The position numbers were made by a program, and so were the translations under genes. The notes under the pieces were generated by a model. That model saw only the letters and a program-made list of their open reading frames with translations. It made no database searches and was not told where the DNA came from. 64,000 nucleotides of DNA from Acidobacteriota bacterium (lineage in GTDB: Bacteria > Acidobacteriota > Terriglobia > Terriglobales > Acidobacteriaceae), in the NCBI GenBank assembly GCA_021792135.1, contig JAJYVF010000018.1, positions 1 through 64,000 on the forward strand, read 5' to 3'. Position 1 is the stretch's first letter, and the number at the start of each line of letters is the position of its first letter. Positions 35,237 through 44,691 of the stretch are shown piece after piece.

Positions 35237-36445
35237 ATGAACAGACCAGAGAAGACCGCAGTCTGTATCGTGGTGGAAAATCTTCCGGTTCCTCTTGACA
35301 GAAGAGTCTGGAAGGAGGCCCGAGCGTTAACCGAAGCGGGTTATCGGGTCTCGGTGATCTGCCCCAGGGGCAAGGGCTTCGAAGCAGGTTATGAGCTTCT
35401 GGACGGAATTGAGATTTACCGGCACCGCGCCCGCGAGGCTTCAGGCGCCGCTGGCTATCTGCTGGAATATAGCTGGGCGCTTCTCGCGGAGTTTTACCTG
35501 ACCCTGAAAGTCTTCGCGCGCAGCCGCTTCCGTGTGCTTCAGGCCTGCAACCCGCCCGACACAATCTTTCTGATCGCGTGGTTTTTCAGGTTATTCGGTG
35601 TCCGGTTTGTTTTTGACCAGCATGATCTGGGCCCTGAGCTCTTTGAGGCAAAATTTGGCAGGCGAGGAGGATTGATCTATTCCGCCCTGCTCTTTCTCGA
35701 GGCGTGCTCCTTTCGGCTGGCCCACAGCTGTCTCGCCACAAGTGAATCCCTGCGGGAAATTGCGATGATCCGAGGCGGCAAGGATCCGGAGAGGGTGTTT
35801 CTGGTCAGGAACTGCCCGGACCTGATTACCTTCGATCGTCCTCGGCCTGCTTCCAGTGAGAAGTTCGGGAAGGCGTATCTGGTGACTTATGTGGGCTTCA
35901 TGGGAGATCAGGATGGTCTGGATCTGCTACTCGAGGCCATTGAACATCTGGTCATCCGGATGGGAAGACGCGACACGCACTTCCTTCTCGTGGGCAATGG
36001 CAGCTCACTCGGCTCTCTGAAAGCCCTTTGTGCGAGTAAAGGGCTGACCGAATACGTCACATTCACCGGCCAGGTGACGCACAGCCAAGTAGCCGATTAT
36101 CTTGCGCAGTCGGATCTCGGAGTCGCTCCTGATCCGAAAAATGCGATGAACGACAAGCTGACCATGATCAAAATTCTGGAATACATGGCATTCGGTCTTC
36201 CGATTATCCTGTTTGATCTTGAAGAGGGTCGGCGCATCGCGGGTTCTGCCGGGGCCTACGCCAGGCCCAATGACCCTGCTGATTTTGCAGCAAAGATAGC
36301 AGTTTTGCTCGACTGCTCTGAATGCCGCAGGAAGATGGGAGCGGCGGGACGACGCAAGGTCGAGAGTGAACTCAACTGGAATCAGGAAAAGAAATCCCTG
36401 ATCCGAGCCTATGAAGCCGCGCTTCAGGATTGTCGCGTCGGGTGA
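35237..36445 (+). CDS. Glycosyltransferase family 4-type
   Basis: A 402-residue GT-B glycosyltransferase. The N-terminal domain opens VVENLPVPLDRRVWKEARAL, typical of exopolysaccharide GT4 enzymes, and contains RFVFDQHDLGPELFEAKFG. The C-terminal domain has VTYVGFMGDQDGLDLLLEAI, FLLVGNGSS and the donor-binding stretch NDKLTMIKILEYMAFGLPII, in which Lys and Glu match the EX7E-like region. It adds one residue to the repeat unit; the sugar is unknown. The stop overlaps the next gene's GTG by four bases. Confidence 0.88.
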   Translation: MNRPEKTAVCIVVENLPVPLDRRVWKEARALTEAGYRVSVICPRGKGFEAGYELLDGIEIYRHRAREASGAAGYLLEYSWALLAEFYLTLKVFARSRFRVLQACNPPDTIFLIAWFFRLFGVRFVFDQHDLGPELFEAKFGRRGGLIYSALLFLEACSFRLAHSCLATSESLREIAMIRGGKDPERVFLVRNCPDLITFDRPRPASSEKFGKAYLVTYVGFMGDQDGLDLLLEAIEHLVIRMGRRDTHFLLVGNGSSLGSLKALCASKGLTEYVTFTGQVTHSQVADYLAQSDLGVAPDPKNAMNDKLTMIKILEYMAFGLPIILFDLEEGRRIAGSAGAYARPNDPADFAAKIAVLLDCSECRRKMGAAGRRKVESELNWNQEKKSLIRAYEAALQDCRVG

Positions 36446-38427
36446 AACGACACAGGTCCATCATGCAACTGCTCCGCCTCGCGTGTGTCACCCTCATCTT
36501 TTTGGCCGGTTCCGCTATGGGCAGAGCGGCGAAGCTGGTGTTCGTCCGCAACGCAGCCACCTCCGCAGCGGATCAGAGCCAGCTTCAGCTTGCCTGTCAG
36601 TTTTATGGCGTCGATCTGAAGGTAGTCGATGACAGCCGCACTGAACTGGACTCCGCATTCGCTGTCGTGAAGGACAGGGACACGGTGGCAGTCGCGATCG
36701 ACGCACATGCGCTGAAGGCGATCGACAGACGTCACTTGCTGGAATCGCTCAAGCGCGGCAAAGATGCTCCTGCTCCACTGCTTATCCTGGGACTGACAAC
36801 GGCAGAAAAATCCACTCTTCTGAGCGAGTGGTCAGGTGGGGTGCTGGAAACGATCGATCGACTCGCGGGCAGCAACGGCCTGGACTACATGGTCGGACGG
36901 ATTACGGGTGTTACGGATGAACTCAGCGGGGTCACGCTGCCATACCGTGGCCAGGCTCCGTATTTCCTACAACTGGAAGATGGTGTTCCTGTAGAACAGA
37001 TCATCACGATCCGGCAAGGTGATGCGGAGCTGTCTACGCTGATTGAAACAGAGCCGGACCGGCAACCGATCTTCTTTGCCACTGCCAGCACCTTCGAGAG
37101 GCGCAATGATCGGAATCTTCCCGGTCCGGATGTGCTGGATGCCTTCACCGCGAACGCCTCGGCACTGCTCTTTGTGAAGTATGCAGCGGGCGATCGGGCC
37201 TGGCACGCGCCGCAGCATTTCGCGAATCTGACCATCGACGACCCGTGGCTCCGCGAACCCTATGGCGACCTGAATTACGCCGGACTACTTGCGGAGATGA
37301 AGGCTCACAATTTTCACACGACGATCGCATTCATTCCCTGGAATTATGCCCGCAGCACTCCAGAAGTTTCGTCCATCTTTCGCGGCAACCCGGATCGCTT
37401 TTCAATTGCGATTCATGGCGATAATCACGACCACAAGGAATTTGAGGGCTTCGACAGCGTGCCGCTCGCGGTTCAGGCGCCCAAGCTGGAGCAGGCACTT
37501 GCGAGAATGGATGCCTTCCAGAAGCTGACGAACATTCACTTTGACCGTGTGTTCGTCTTCCCGCACAGCATCGGCGAGTGCCGGATTCTTCGGGAGTTGA
37601 AAGCGGACAACTACCAGGCGACGGTCAATTCCACGAATGTGCCCATGGGATGTACGCGGCCGCAGGATCCGCTCTTTGATCTGCGCCCGGTCACGACTGC
37701 CTACTACGACTTTCCCAGCATCCTGCGTTACCCGGTGGAGATGAAGGAACCCCGGGCCATGATCGCGGTCAATGAATTCCTCGGGAACCCGCTGTTCTTC
37801 TATGTCCACCAGGGGTTCTTTGCAAGAGGGATCGACGCCTTCGATCCGACGGCCGATGAGGTCAACGCGATTGAACCCCGAACGGAATGGCACAGCCTTG
37901 GGTATATAGCAGCACGTCTCTATCGGGTCAGGCGTATTAGCGGCTCAGAATACGACGTGTTGTCCTCATCGAGCAGCGTTGATCTGCGGAACAGCTCAGG
38001 ATCGCCCATCGCCTACCATGTGACGAAGAAAGAATCGACTCCGCTGCTTGTTCAGGCGGTTCTGGTGAATGGCCGTTCCGTTCCTTACACGGCAAAGGAT
38101 GGATACCTGCATTTCTCGGTCAGCGTTGCGGCTGGCGGCGCTGCCCATGCTGCCGTTCTGTACACGAACACCACCAATCTGGCTGCCATCGATATCGGCC
38201 ACCGGTCGGCCCGAGTCTATCTTCTGCGGATGGCTTCGGATTTCCGAGATATCTGGATGTCCCACTTCACACTCGGTGAGGCAATCACCGCCTGGTATTA
38301 CGAGAACGACGAGACGCCCCTTCGGCTGCTTTCCGACCTCGGCATTCTGGCGGCGACGACGACCGCCCTCGTTTGGTTTCTGGTGACCGTGCTACGGCGA
38401 CGCAGGTCGTCAGGTCTCGCGCGATGA
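36442..38427 (+). CDS. Exported polysaccharide-deacetylase-like protein with C-terminal membrane anchor
   Basis: A 661-residue envelope protein. The GTG at 36442 (GTGA overlap) gives a good signal peptide, MKRHRSIMQLLRLACVTLIF. The central part resembles a NodB-type deacetylase: NLTIDDPWLREPYG in place of TFDDG, AFIPWNYARS, IAIHGDNHDHKEF with metal-type His residues, and RVFVFPHS. A beta-rich domain follows, and one helix near the end (LLSDLGILAATTTALVWFLV) is followed by RRRRSS, anchoring the protein with its bulk outside. The first 200 residues are a Rossmann-like region I do not recognise. It may deacetylate or trim the polymer during export. Confidence 0.7.
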   Translation: MKRHRSIMQLLRLACVTLIFLAGSAMGRAAKLVFVRNAATSAADQSQLQLACQFYGVDLKVVDDSRTELDSAFAVVKDRDTVAVAIDAHALKAIDRRHLLESLKRGKDAPAPLLILGLTTAEKSTLLSEWSGGVLETIDRLAGSNGLDYMVGRITGVTDELSGVTLPYRGQAPYFLQLEDGVPVEQIITIRQGDAELSTLIETEPDRQPIFFATASTFERRNDRNLPGPDVLDAFTANASALLFVKYAAGDRAWHAPQHFANLTIDDPWLREPYGDLNYAGLLAEMKAHNFHTTIAFIPWNYARSTPEVSSIFRGNPDRFSIAIHGDNHDHKEFEGFDSVPLAVQAPKLEQALARMDAFQKLTNIHFDRVFVFPHSIGECRILRELKADNYQATVNSTNVPMGCTRPQDPLFDLRPVTTAYYDFPSILRYPVEMKEPRAMIAVNEFLGNPLFFYVHQGFFARGIDAFDPTADEVNAIEPRTEWHSLGYIAARLYRVRRISGSEYDVLSSSSSVDLRNSSGSPIAYHVTKKESTPLLVQAVLVNGRSVPYTAKDGYLHFSVSVAAGGAAHAAVLYTNTTNLAAIDIGHRSARVYLLRMASDFRDIWMSHFTLGEAITAWYYENDETPLRLLSDLGILAATTTALVWFLVTVLRRRRSSGLAR

Positions 38428-39323
38428 ACCCAACTTCCCTGATGACCGAGCCGCTATCCACCCGGTACGTTGTGATCACTCCCGTGCGCGACGAGGAGGA
38501 GCATCTGACGGCGACCATCGAAAGCATGGTTCGGCAGATCGTCCTGCCGAAGCAGTGGATTATCGTCAACGATGGCTCGAAAGATGGTACCAGGGCCATC
38601 ATCGACAGCTATGCTGCCAGGTATTCCTGGATTACAGCAGTCCATCGCCCGGATCGTGGTTTTCGGAAGTCCGGCGGTGGCGTTGTCGAGGCGTTCAACG
38701 CCGGTTTGGCGGCCCTTACGGTAAGGGAATGGGACTTCATCGCGAAGTTCGATGGCGATCTGACCTTTGGTACCGAATATTTTGCGAGTTGTTTCGCCGA
38801 ATTTGCGGCCGATCCCTGCCTGGGCGTGGGTGGGGGCGTTATCTGCTATTTCGATTCGGACGGCTCGAAGACCTTCGAAGAGGCGCCTTCCTTTCACGTC
38901 CGGGGCGCAACCAAGATCTATCGGCGGGAGTGCTGGGAGGGAATCGGTGGTTTGCTCCCGGCACCCGGGTGGGATACCTTCGATGAAATCAAGGCCAACA
39001 GTCTGGGATGGAAAACGAGGAGCTTCCCTCACCTGCATCTCCTCCATCACCGCGAGACGGGCGCGGCCGACGGGAACTGGCGAACTTCAGTGAAATATGG
39101 GCGAGCTAACTATATCTGCGGCTACCATCCTCTTTTCATGCTCTGTAAATGTCTTCGGCGCATCGCGCAGAAGCCATATTTCACGGGCGCGGCCGGACTT
39201 ATCTACGGATTTGTGACCGGATACCTCCAACGCATACCTCAGGCCGGCGACCGAGCTACCATTGCCTACCTCAGGCGCGAGCAGGTGAATCGTCTCTGGG
39301 GCAGAGAAACGATCTGGCGCTGA
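38424..39323 (+). CDS. Glycosyltransferase family 2
   Basis: A 299-residue GT-A enzyme. The start overlaps the preceding stop (ATGA). Motifs are YVVITPVRDEEEHLTATIES, WIIVNDGSKDGT, FIAKFDGDLTFG (metal-binding DxD) and PAPGWDTFDEIKANSLGWKT, with the acidic acceptor-site residues. A hydrophobic C-terminal stretch (YFTGAAGLIYGFVTGYL) suggests membrane association. It acts on the lipid-linked repeat unit; donor unknown. Confidence 0.88.
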   Translation: MNPTSLMTEPLSTRYVVITPVRDEEEHLTATIESMVRQIVLPKQWIIVNDGSKDGTRAIIDSYAARYSWITAVHRPDRGFRKSGGGVVEAFNAGLAALTVREWDFIAKFDGDLTFGTEYFASCFAEFAADPCLGVGGGVICYFDSDGSKTFEEAPSFHVRGATKIYRRECWEGIGGLLPAPGWDTFDEIKANSLGWKTRSFPHLHLLHHRETGAADGNWRTSVKYGRANYICGYHPLFMLCKCLRRIAQKPYFTGAAGLIYGFVTGYLQRIPQAGDRATIAYLRREQVNRLWGRETIWR

Positions 39324-39385
39324 GCCGGCTGGCAGTGGTCCATACGATTCACCGGTAACTTTTCCTTCCTGAAACTGAATCTGCG

Positions 39386-41287
39386 ATGTGCGGCATCTGC
39401 GGCATCCTGAAAATCGATTCCTCAGCCTCCATTCACGCTGGTGTGATCCGGGCGATGGCGGATTCTATTCGCCATCGCGGTCCGGATGATGAGGGCTATC
39501 ATGTCGCGGGGCCGGTCGGGCTGGGCTTTCGGCGGCTCTCGATCATCGATCTCAGTACCGGCCACCAGCCGCTGTCGAATGAGGACGGGACCGTCTGGAT
39601 CGTTTTCAATGGCGAGATCTATAACTATCAGGAGCTCCGCGCCGATCTGCTGAAGCGGGGACATATCTTCAAAACAAAAACTGACACGGAAGTCATCGTT
39701 CATCTGTATGAAGAATTCGGTCCTGATTGTCTGCAGAAGCTCCGCGGGATGTTTGCATTCGCCATCTGGGACAGCCGGACGAAGACGCTCCTGCTGGCCA
39801 GAGACCGGGTCGGCATTAAGCCCCTCTACTATGCCCTGACCGGCGAGTCTCTGGTCTTTGCATCGGAAATCAAAGCAATTCTTGCCGATCCCTCGGTCGA
39901 CCGGGAGATGGCGCCGGAACTGATCGACCGCTTCCTGACATTTCTGTACGTTCCCGGCGAAGAAACCCTGCTGAAAGGAGTTCGCAAACTCGCTCCGGGG
40001 CATTACCTGCTGGTGAAGAACGGGCAGATCACGATCCGGCAATATTGGGATCTGAATTTCGCCGAGTCCTTCGGGGAGAAATCGGCTGCGCAGGCGGAGG
40101 AGGAACTGCTTGCTTTGCTCGCCGAGACGGTTCGGCTGCACATGATTGCCGACGTCCCGGTGGGCGTCCTGCTGAGTGGTGGGGTCGACTCAACCGGGGT
40201 CCTGAGCCTCGCGACCAGGGAGACGGACAAGCGGATCAGCAGCTTCACGGTCGGGTTTTGCGCCGGGCAGGTGGCCGATGAACGGCCGTATGCCAGGCTG
40301 GCCGCAGAGAAGTACGGCACGGATCATCACGAGATCACGATCACGCCGCAGGATTTCGCCGCGTTTCTGCCCAGTTATGTCTGGTACATGGAAGAGCCGG
40401 TCTGCGAGCCGCCCGCGATTGCGCTGTACTACGTATCGAAACTGGCCCGGCAACACGTTGCGGTGCTTCTCTCGGGCGAGGGCGGCGACGAGGCGTTCGC
40501 GGGGTACAGCAATTATCGGAACCTCCTGTGGCTCGAGCGGATGAAGCGGGGTGGTTCGCTGCTGAATTCCGCACTGGCCGGCGGAATGTCCGTTGCCGAT
40601 TCGGGATTCGGCCTGACGAAATTCAGAAAATATGTTCCGCTCATGACGGAGCGTTTTCCGGACTACTACTACAGCCGCACCTCGAATCCGTATCTGACCA
40701 CCGGCAACGGACTGGGCACCGTCTATTCGGCAGAGTTCCAGAGCGCCATCAATCGCGAGCACAGCGTGGCGCCGGTGCGGATTCTGCAGGCGCGGATGCG
40801 GGGAAAAGACACGCTGCACACGATGCTGTACATCGACACGAAGACCTGGTTGCCGGACGACCTGCTGATCAAGGCAGACAAGATGACGATGGCGAACTCG
40901 ATCGAACTTCGGGTTCCTCTCCTCGATCACAAGGTACTGGAATTTGCGGCATCTTTGCCTCCACGGCAGAAGGTCAACGGGAGAAATACGAAATACATTC
41001 TGAAAAAGGCCCTGTCGCAGCGGATACCTCATCAGATTCGGGACCGAAAGAAAGCCGGTTTTCCCGTTCCATATGCCTCCTGGATGCGCACCGAGCTGAA
41101 AGACATGGTGCGCGACGTGCTGCTGGACTCGAAGACCTGCGAACGGGGCTACTTTCGCAGGGATGCAGTGGAGAAGCTGCTCGCAGAAAATTCCAGCGGC
41201 AGGGACTTCTCGAAGGAAATCTTCTCTCTGCTCAGTCTCGAACTGTGGCAGCGGACCTTCATCGAAGGAGAGCGCGTTGTTCTCTAA
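39386..41287 (+). CDS. asnB: Glutamine-dependent asparagine synthetase-type amidotransferase
   Basis: A 633-residue enzyme. It starts MCGICGIL, so Cys2 becomes the N-terminal nucleophile of the glutaminase domain; SIRHRGPDDEG, LGFRRLSIIDLS and FNGEIYNYQELR follow. The synthetase domain has the ATP motif VLLSGGVDSTGV and the segment LLSGEGGDEAFAGYS. Copies in polysaccharide loci often amidate sugar acids such as uronic acids rather than make asparagine, and the Wlb-like uronic-acid genes nearby fit this. The gene overlaps the next one by 11 bases. Confidence 0.92.
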   Translation: MCGICGILKIDSSASIHAGVIRAMADSIRHRGPDDEGYHVAGPVGLGFRRLSIIDLSTGHQPLSNEDGTVWIVFNGEIYNYQELRADLLKRGHIFKTKTDTEVIVHLYEEFGPDCLQKLRGMFAFAIWDSRTKTLLLARDRVGIKPLYYALTGESLVFASEIKAILADPSVDREMAPELIDRFLTFLYVPGEETLLKGVRKLAPGHYLLVKNGQITIRQYWDLNFAESFGEKSAAQAEEELLALLAETVRLHMIADVPVGVLLSGGVDSTGVLSLATRETDKRISSFTVGFCAGQVADERPYARLAAEKYGTDHHEITITPQDFAAFLPSYVWYMEEPVCEPPAIALYYVSKLARQHVAVLLSGEGGDEAFAGYSNYRNLLWLERMKRGGSLLNSALAGGMSVADSGFGLTKFRKYVPLMTERFPDYYYSRTSNPYLTTGNGLGTVYSAEFQSAINREHSVAPVRILQARMRGKDTLHTMLYIDTKTWLPDDLLIKADKMTMANSIELRVPLLDHKVLEFAASLPPRQKVNGRNTKYILKKALSQRIPHQIRDRKKAGFPVPYASWMRTELKDMVRDVLLDSKTCERGYFRRDAVEKLLAENSSGRDFSKEIFSLLSLELWQRTFIEGERVVL

Positions 41288-42356
41288 GCGGCTGCGCGAG
41301 GTCGCAATCGGGGCAGGGGCGGGCGTCTCCGGGCGGATTCCGGGCCGTTTTGGGATGGCTCATCTGCTCAACAGGTCCTGCTCGCTGCGCTGCGTGGTCT
41401 TCCATCATATTGCCGCCCAGCCGACGCCCTTCACCACAGGAATCAGAGTCACGGTTTCGCCGCGCACCTTCGAGAGCGCCCTGCAATTCCTGACGAAGCA
41501 CTATACGCCTGTAAGCCTGGACGATGTGCTGACAGACTGTGGGGGACGCGGGCTGCCGCTTCGTCCGGTCCTGCTGACCTTCGACGATGCGTACGCGTCG
41601 ATCGCCGAAGTTGCGGCTCCGCTGTGCCGGAAGTATGGGGTGCCTGCGGTCTTCTTCGTCAACGCTGCATTTGTCAACAATCGCCGGATGGCCCCCGACA
41701 ATCTTGTCTGCTATGTCGCCCATTTCGCTGGCATGGATGTGGTGAATGCGGCGATCCGAGAAGTTCCGGGGCGGGAAGACGTGGTATGTCGTGGTTTGAC
41801 GGAAGTGTTCGGGAGCTTTTTCCCCACATTGTCTCTCAAGCAGCGCGAACTGTTTCTCCATGCGCTCTGCCGCCTCGCGGAGATCGACGACAGTCGACTC
41901 GCGAAAGAAGCAAATCTGTACCTGACGGGTCATCAGCTTCGGAATCTGGGATGCTACGGCTTCGAAGTGGGAAACCATACTTACAGCCACACGCATTGCC
42001 GTTCTCTCTCCCATCGTGAGGTCGTCGCGGAGATCATGACCAACAAGTCCGAGCTGGAATCCATCTGTGGCAGGCGGGTACGCTCCTTCAGTCAGCCGTA
42101 TGGCTCATCGAAGGACGTGACGGGAACCGTCGAGGAGTGCCTCCGGCAGTCGGGACACGAGGCAGTGTTTCTCAGCGAAAGTGTAGCCAACCAGAGGAAC
42201 GCAAACCCGTTTCGACTGGATCGGGTCAGCACCTGCGCGGCGAGCGATGAAGCCTTGTTCTTTGAGCTGGAGGTGCTGCCGAGGCTTCGCGCCCACCGCA
42301 ATCAGCTACATCGGAAGGCCGGCTCGGTTCAGGCGGCTGAGCTTCGTCCCCAGTGA
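41277..42356 (+). CDS. NodB-type polysaccharide deacetylase
   Basis: A 359-residue carbohydrate esterase 4-like enzyme. Motif 1 is VLLTFDDAYASI (catalytic Asp plus metal Asp), motif 2 is EVGNHTYSHTH (metal His pair) and motif 3 is RSFSQPYGSS. The start is TTG 41277, six bases after AAGGAG and inside the end of asnB; the frame's upstream extension only shadows asnB. No signal peptide is seen, so it probably acts on lipid-linked sugars in the cytoplasm or at the membrane. About 100 residues are inserted between motifs 1 and 2. Confidence 0.85.
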   Translation: MFSKRLREVAIGAGAGVSGRIPGRFGMAHLLNRSCSLRCVVFHHIAAQPTPFTTGIRVTVSPRTFESALQFLTKHYTPVSLDDVLTDCGGRGLPLRPVLLTFDDAYASIAEVAAPLCRKYGVPAVFFVNAAFVNNRRMAPDNLVCYVAHFAGMDVVNAAIREVPGREDVVCRGLTEVFGSFFPTLSLKQRELFLHALCRLAEIDDSRLAKEANLYLTGHQLRNLGCYGFEVGNHTYSHTHCRSLSHREVVAEIMTNKSELESICGRRVRSFSQPYGSSKDVTGTVEECLRQSGHEAVFLSESVANQRNANPFRLDRVSTCAASDEALFFELEVLPRLRAHRNQLHRKAGSVQAAELRPQ

Positions 42357-42427
42357 GGAATTGCCTGTAACGCCCGCGCATCAACAGCAAAACGCACGAA
42401 CCAACAGATTGGTGAGGAACGGAGACA

Positions 42428-42664
42428 ATGACTCGCGAAGAATTTCTGCTTGAAATGGACGGAATGCTTGGGCTGCGGCCAGGCACGCTGCGCGGCACGG
42501 AAAAGCTTGAGGAACTCGAGAGCTGGGATTCGACTGCCCTGGTCGGCATGATCGTGCTGGCGGAATCCGCGAACGACACGGAGATTTCCCTCGATGAGGT
42601 TGTCGGTTGCTCAACGGTTGGGGACCTGTTACGAATTGCAGGTGTCGAGGGCAACTGCTGCTGA
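42428..42664 (+). CDS. Acyl carrier protein
   Basis: A 78-residue acidic helical protein. The phosphopantetheine site is Ser35 in LESWDSTALVGM, matching the DS(L/x) motif, and the rest fits the four-helix ACP fold (FLLEMDGMLGL, ISLDEVVGCSTVGDLL). It lies 84 bases before an FkbH-like gene. In known pairs, FkbH loads a glyceryl group from 1,3-bisphosphoglycerate onto its ACP, so this ACP probably carries the group that decorates the polysaccharide. It ends in two cysteines (GNCC), which is unusual. Confidence 0.88.
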   Translation: MTREEFLLEMDGMLGLRPGTLRGTEKLEELESWDSTALVGMIVLAESANDTEISLDEVVGCSTVGDLLRIAGVEGNCC

Positions 42665-42748
42665 ACGGCCGGGCTCTTCACGCAAACAGGAAACCCTGGC
42701 TGAGAGTACGACAGGGGTCGACACCGGGATCAGTGGAGGTTCATCGGG

Positions 42749-44632
42749 TTGACTCCGGAGACTCTGCACATGCAAGAAGAAATTCTTCGAGAGCTTAGAT
42801 TCCCGGCGACCGCTGCCAGTATCCTGCGCAAGCGGCAGCAGCTCAGGAAGGAACTGCTGGCGCAGCCGAACCTCTTACAGAAGAGGATCGCTATCCTCGG
42901 CGGCTCGACGACCACGGAAGTCCGGAGCATGCTGGAATTGTTTTTACTGGCCCATGGAATCGAGCCGGCGTTTTATGAGTCCGGATATAACCGGTATGCA
43001 GAAGATGTTCTGTTCGATAACCCGCAGCTAACCAGCTTCCATCCGGACATCGTGTTTTTGCACACCGGGTGGCAGAATGTCTCAGAGTTCCCGGAACTGC
43101 TCGAATCCGGCGAGGAGGTGGAACAGCGTCTCTGTCGCGAAATCGGCCGATTCCAGACAATCTGGGAAAAGATTCACACCCAGCTTGGTGCGGTAATCGT
43201 TCAGAACAACTTCGACCTGCCTCGGCTGCGGCCTCTGGGCAATCTTGACGGGTCAGAGACTTACGGGCGAGTGAGCTTCTTAATGAGGCTCAATGCTGAA
43301 TTTGCGGCTTACGCCCGCACCCATCAGCATTTTCTGATCAACGATATTCATTACCTCTCCGCGCAGATGGGTCTGGATGCCTGGCACGGCCACACATACT
43401 GGTACAACTTCCACATGGCTGTGACCCCGGCAGCCACAGTGGCTCTCGCGCGCAATGTGGCGGGCATCATCAAAGCGGTCTTCGGGAAGTCCAGAAAGTG
43501 TCTTGTCCTGGACCTCGACAACACTCTCTGGGGCGGGGTGATCGGCGATGACGGAGTACAGAATCTTATCCTCGGGCGCGATCACCCGGTCGGCGAAGCG
43601 TTTCTCGATTTCCAGCGGTATGTGAAAGCACTGCAGCGGCGAGGGGTGATCCTGGCCGTCTGTTCGAAAAATGATCCCGAAAACGCGAAGGCTGGGTTTG
43701 ATCACCCGGACGGCATACTCAAGCTGGAAGACTTCAGCGCATTCAAGGCGAACTGGAATCCCAAGCCCGACAATATCCGCGAGATCGCCGCAGAGCTCAA
43801 CATCGGGCTGGACAGTATGGTCTTCGTGGACGACAACCCGGCCGAGCGTGCGCTGGTGGCCAGCCAGCTTCCCGAGGTGGCCACTCCGGAAGTCGGCACA
43901 AACGCCGCTCGGTTCGCGGAGATTCTGGAATCCGAGTACTTTTTCGAAACGCATCGAGTGGTGCAGGATGATCTCGGGCGTTCGGCGTATTACGGTTCCA
44001 ACGCCCAGCGCAGTGCATCGCAGGCGACGTTCCGCGACTACGGCGAATATCTCCTCTCGCTGGAGATGAAGGCCGAAATTGCGTCCTTCACGCCTGTGTA
44101 TCTCGAGCGGATCACGCAGCTTATTAACAAGACGAATCAGTTCAACCTGACGACCCGCCGCTACACGAGCGCTGAAGTCGAAGAGATTGCTCAGAATCCT
44201 GGGTACGTCACCCTCTATGGTCGCCTGGCCGACCGATTTGGAGACAACGGCCTGGTCACGGTTCTGATCGGGCGCGTCGCCGGGGAGGCTCTGGAGATTG
44301 ACCTCTGGCTCATGAGCTGCCGCGTTCTGAATCGCGAAATGGAACTTTCCATGTTCGATGCCCTCGTCGAAGCCTGCCAGAGCCGAGGCCTGCGCCGCAT
44401 CGTCGGGACTTACACACCGTCAAAAAAGAACGCGATGGTGGCGGATCACTACGCGAAGCTCGGCTTTCAGCGAATCGAGAGCGCATCGGAAGGCCAGACT
44501 TCGTGGGTCTGGGAGATTCCCGAAGTCTATTTGCCGGGGCACCGCTCGATCGTCCGTATCAGCAAATCCGCCGCTGCGGACGAGGCGCGGGCGGGAACCG
44601 CGACAGCCGTTCTTGAGTCCGTGGGCGCCTGA
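42749..44632 (+). CDS. FkbH-like HAD-IIIC family protein
   Basis: A 627-residue three-part protein. Residues 45-240 resemble an SGNH-like domain (RIAILGGSTTTEVRSMLELF, VFLHTGWQNVSEFPE, WHGHTYWYNFHMAVT). The HAD domain has LDLDNTLWGGVIGDDG with Asp255 and Asp257, AVCSKNDPENA and VFVDDNPAERALV. A GNAT-like C-terminal domain follows (INKTNQFNLTTRRYTSAEVE, DLWLMSCRVLNREMELSMFD). FkbH proteins dephosphorylate 1,3-bisphosphoglycerate and move the glyceryl group to an ACP. The adjacent ACP supports this, though the final acceptor here would be a sugar. TTG 42749 follows GGAGG by nine bases; ATG 42770 is an equally fair start. Confidence 0.87.
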   Translation: MTPETLHMQEEILRELRFPATAASILRKRQQLRKELLAQPNLLQKRIAILGGSTTTEVRSMLELFLLAHGIEPAFYESGYNRYAEDVLFDNPQLTSFHPDIVFLHTGWQNVSEFPELLESGEEVEQRLCREIGRFQTIWEKIHTQLGAVIVQNNFDLPRLRPLGNLDGSETYGRVSFLMRLNAEFAAYARTHQHFLINDIHYLSAQMGLDAWHGHTYWYNFHMAVTPAATVALARNVAGIIKAVFGKSRKCLVLDLDNTLWGGVIGDDGVQNLILGRDHPVGEAFLDFQRYVKALQRRGVILAVCSKNDPENAKAGFDHPDGILKLEDFSAFKANWNPKPDNIREIAAELNIGLDSMVFVDDNPAERALVASQLPEVATPEVGTNAARFAEILESEYFFETHRVVQDDLGRSAYYGSNAQRSASQATFRDYGEYLLSLEMKAEIASFTPVYLERITQLINKTNQFNLTTRRYTSAEVEEIAQNPGYVTLYGRLADRFGDNGLVTVLIGRVAGEALEIDLWLMSCRVLNREMELSMFDALVEACQSRGLRRIVGTYTPSKKNAMVADHYAKLGFQRIESASEGQTSWVWEIPEVYLPGHRSIVRISKSAAADEARAGTATAVLESVGA

Positions 44633-44691
44633 GCCCGGAACGCCAGTTCATCGATATCGAACCGAACCCACACCAATTTCCCCGGGATTGC

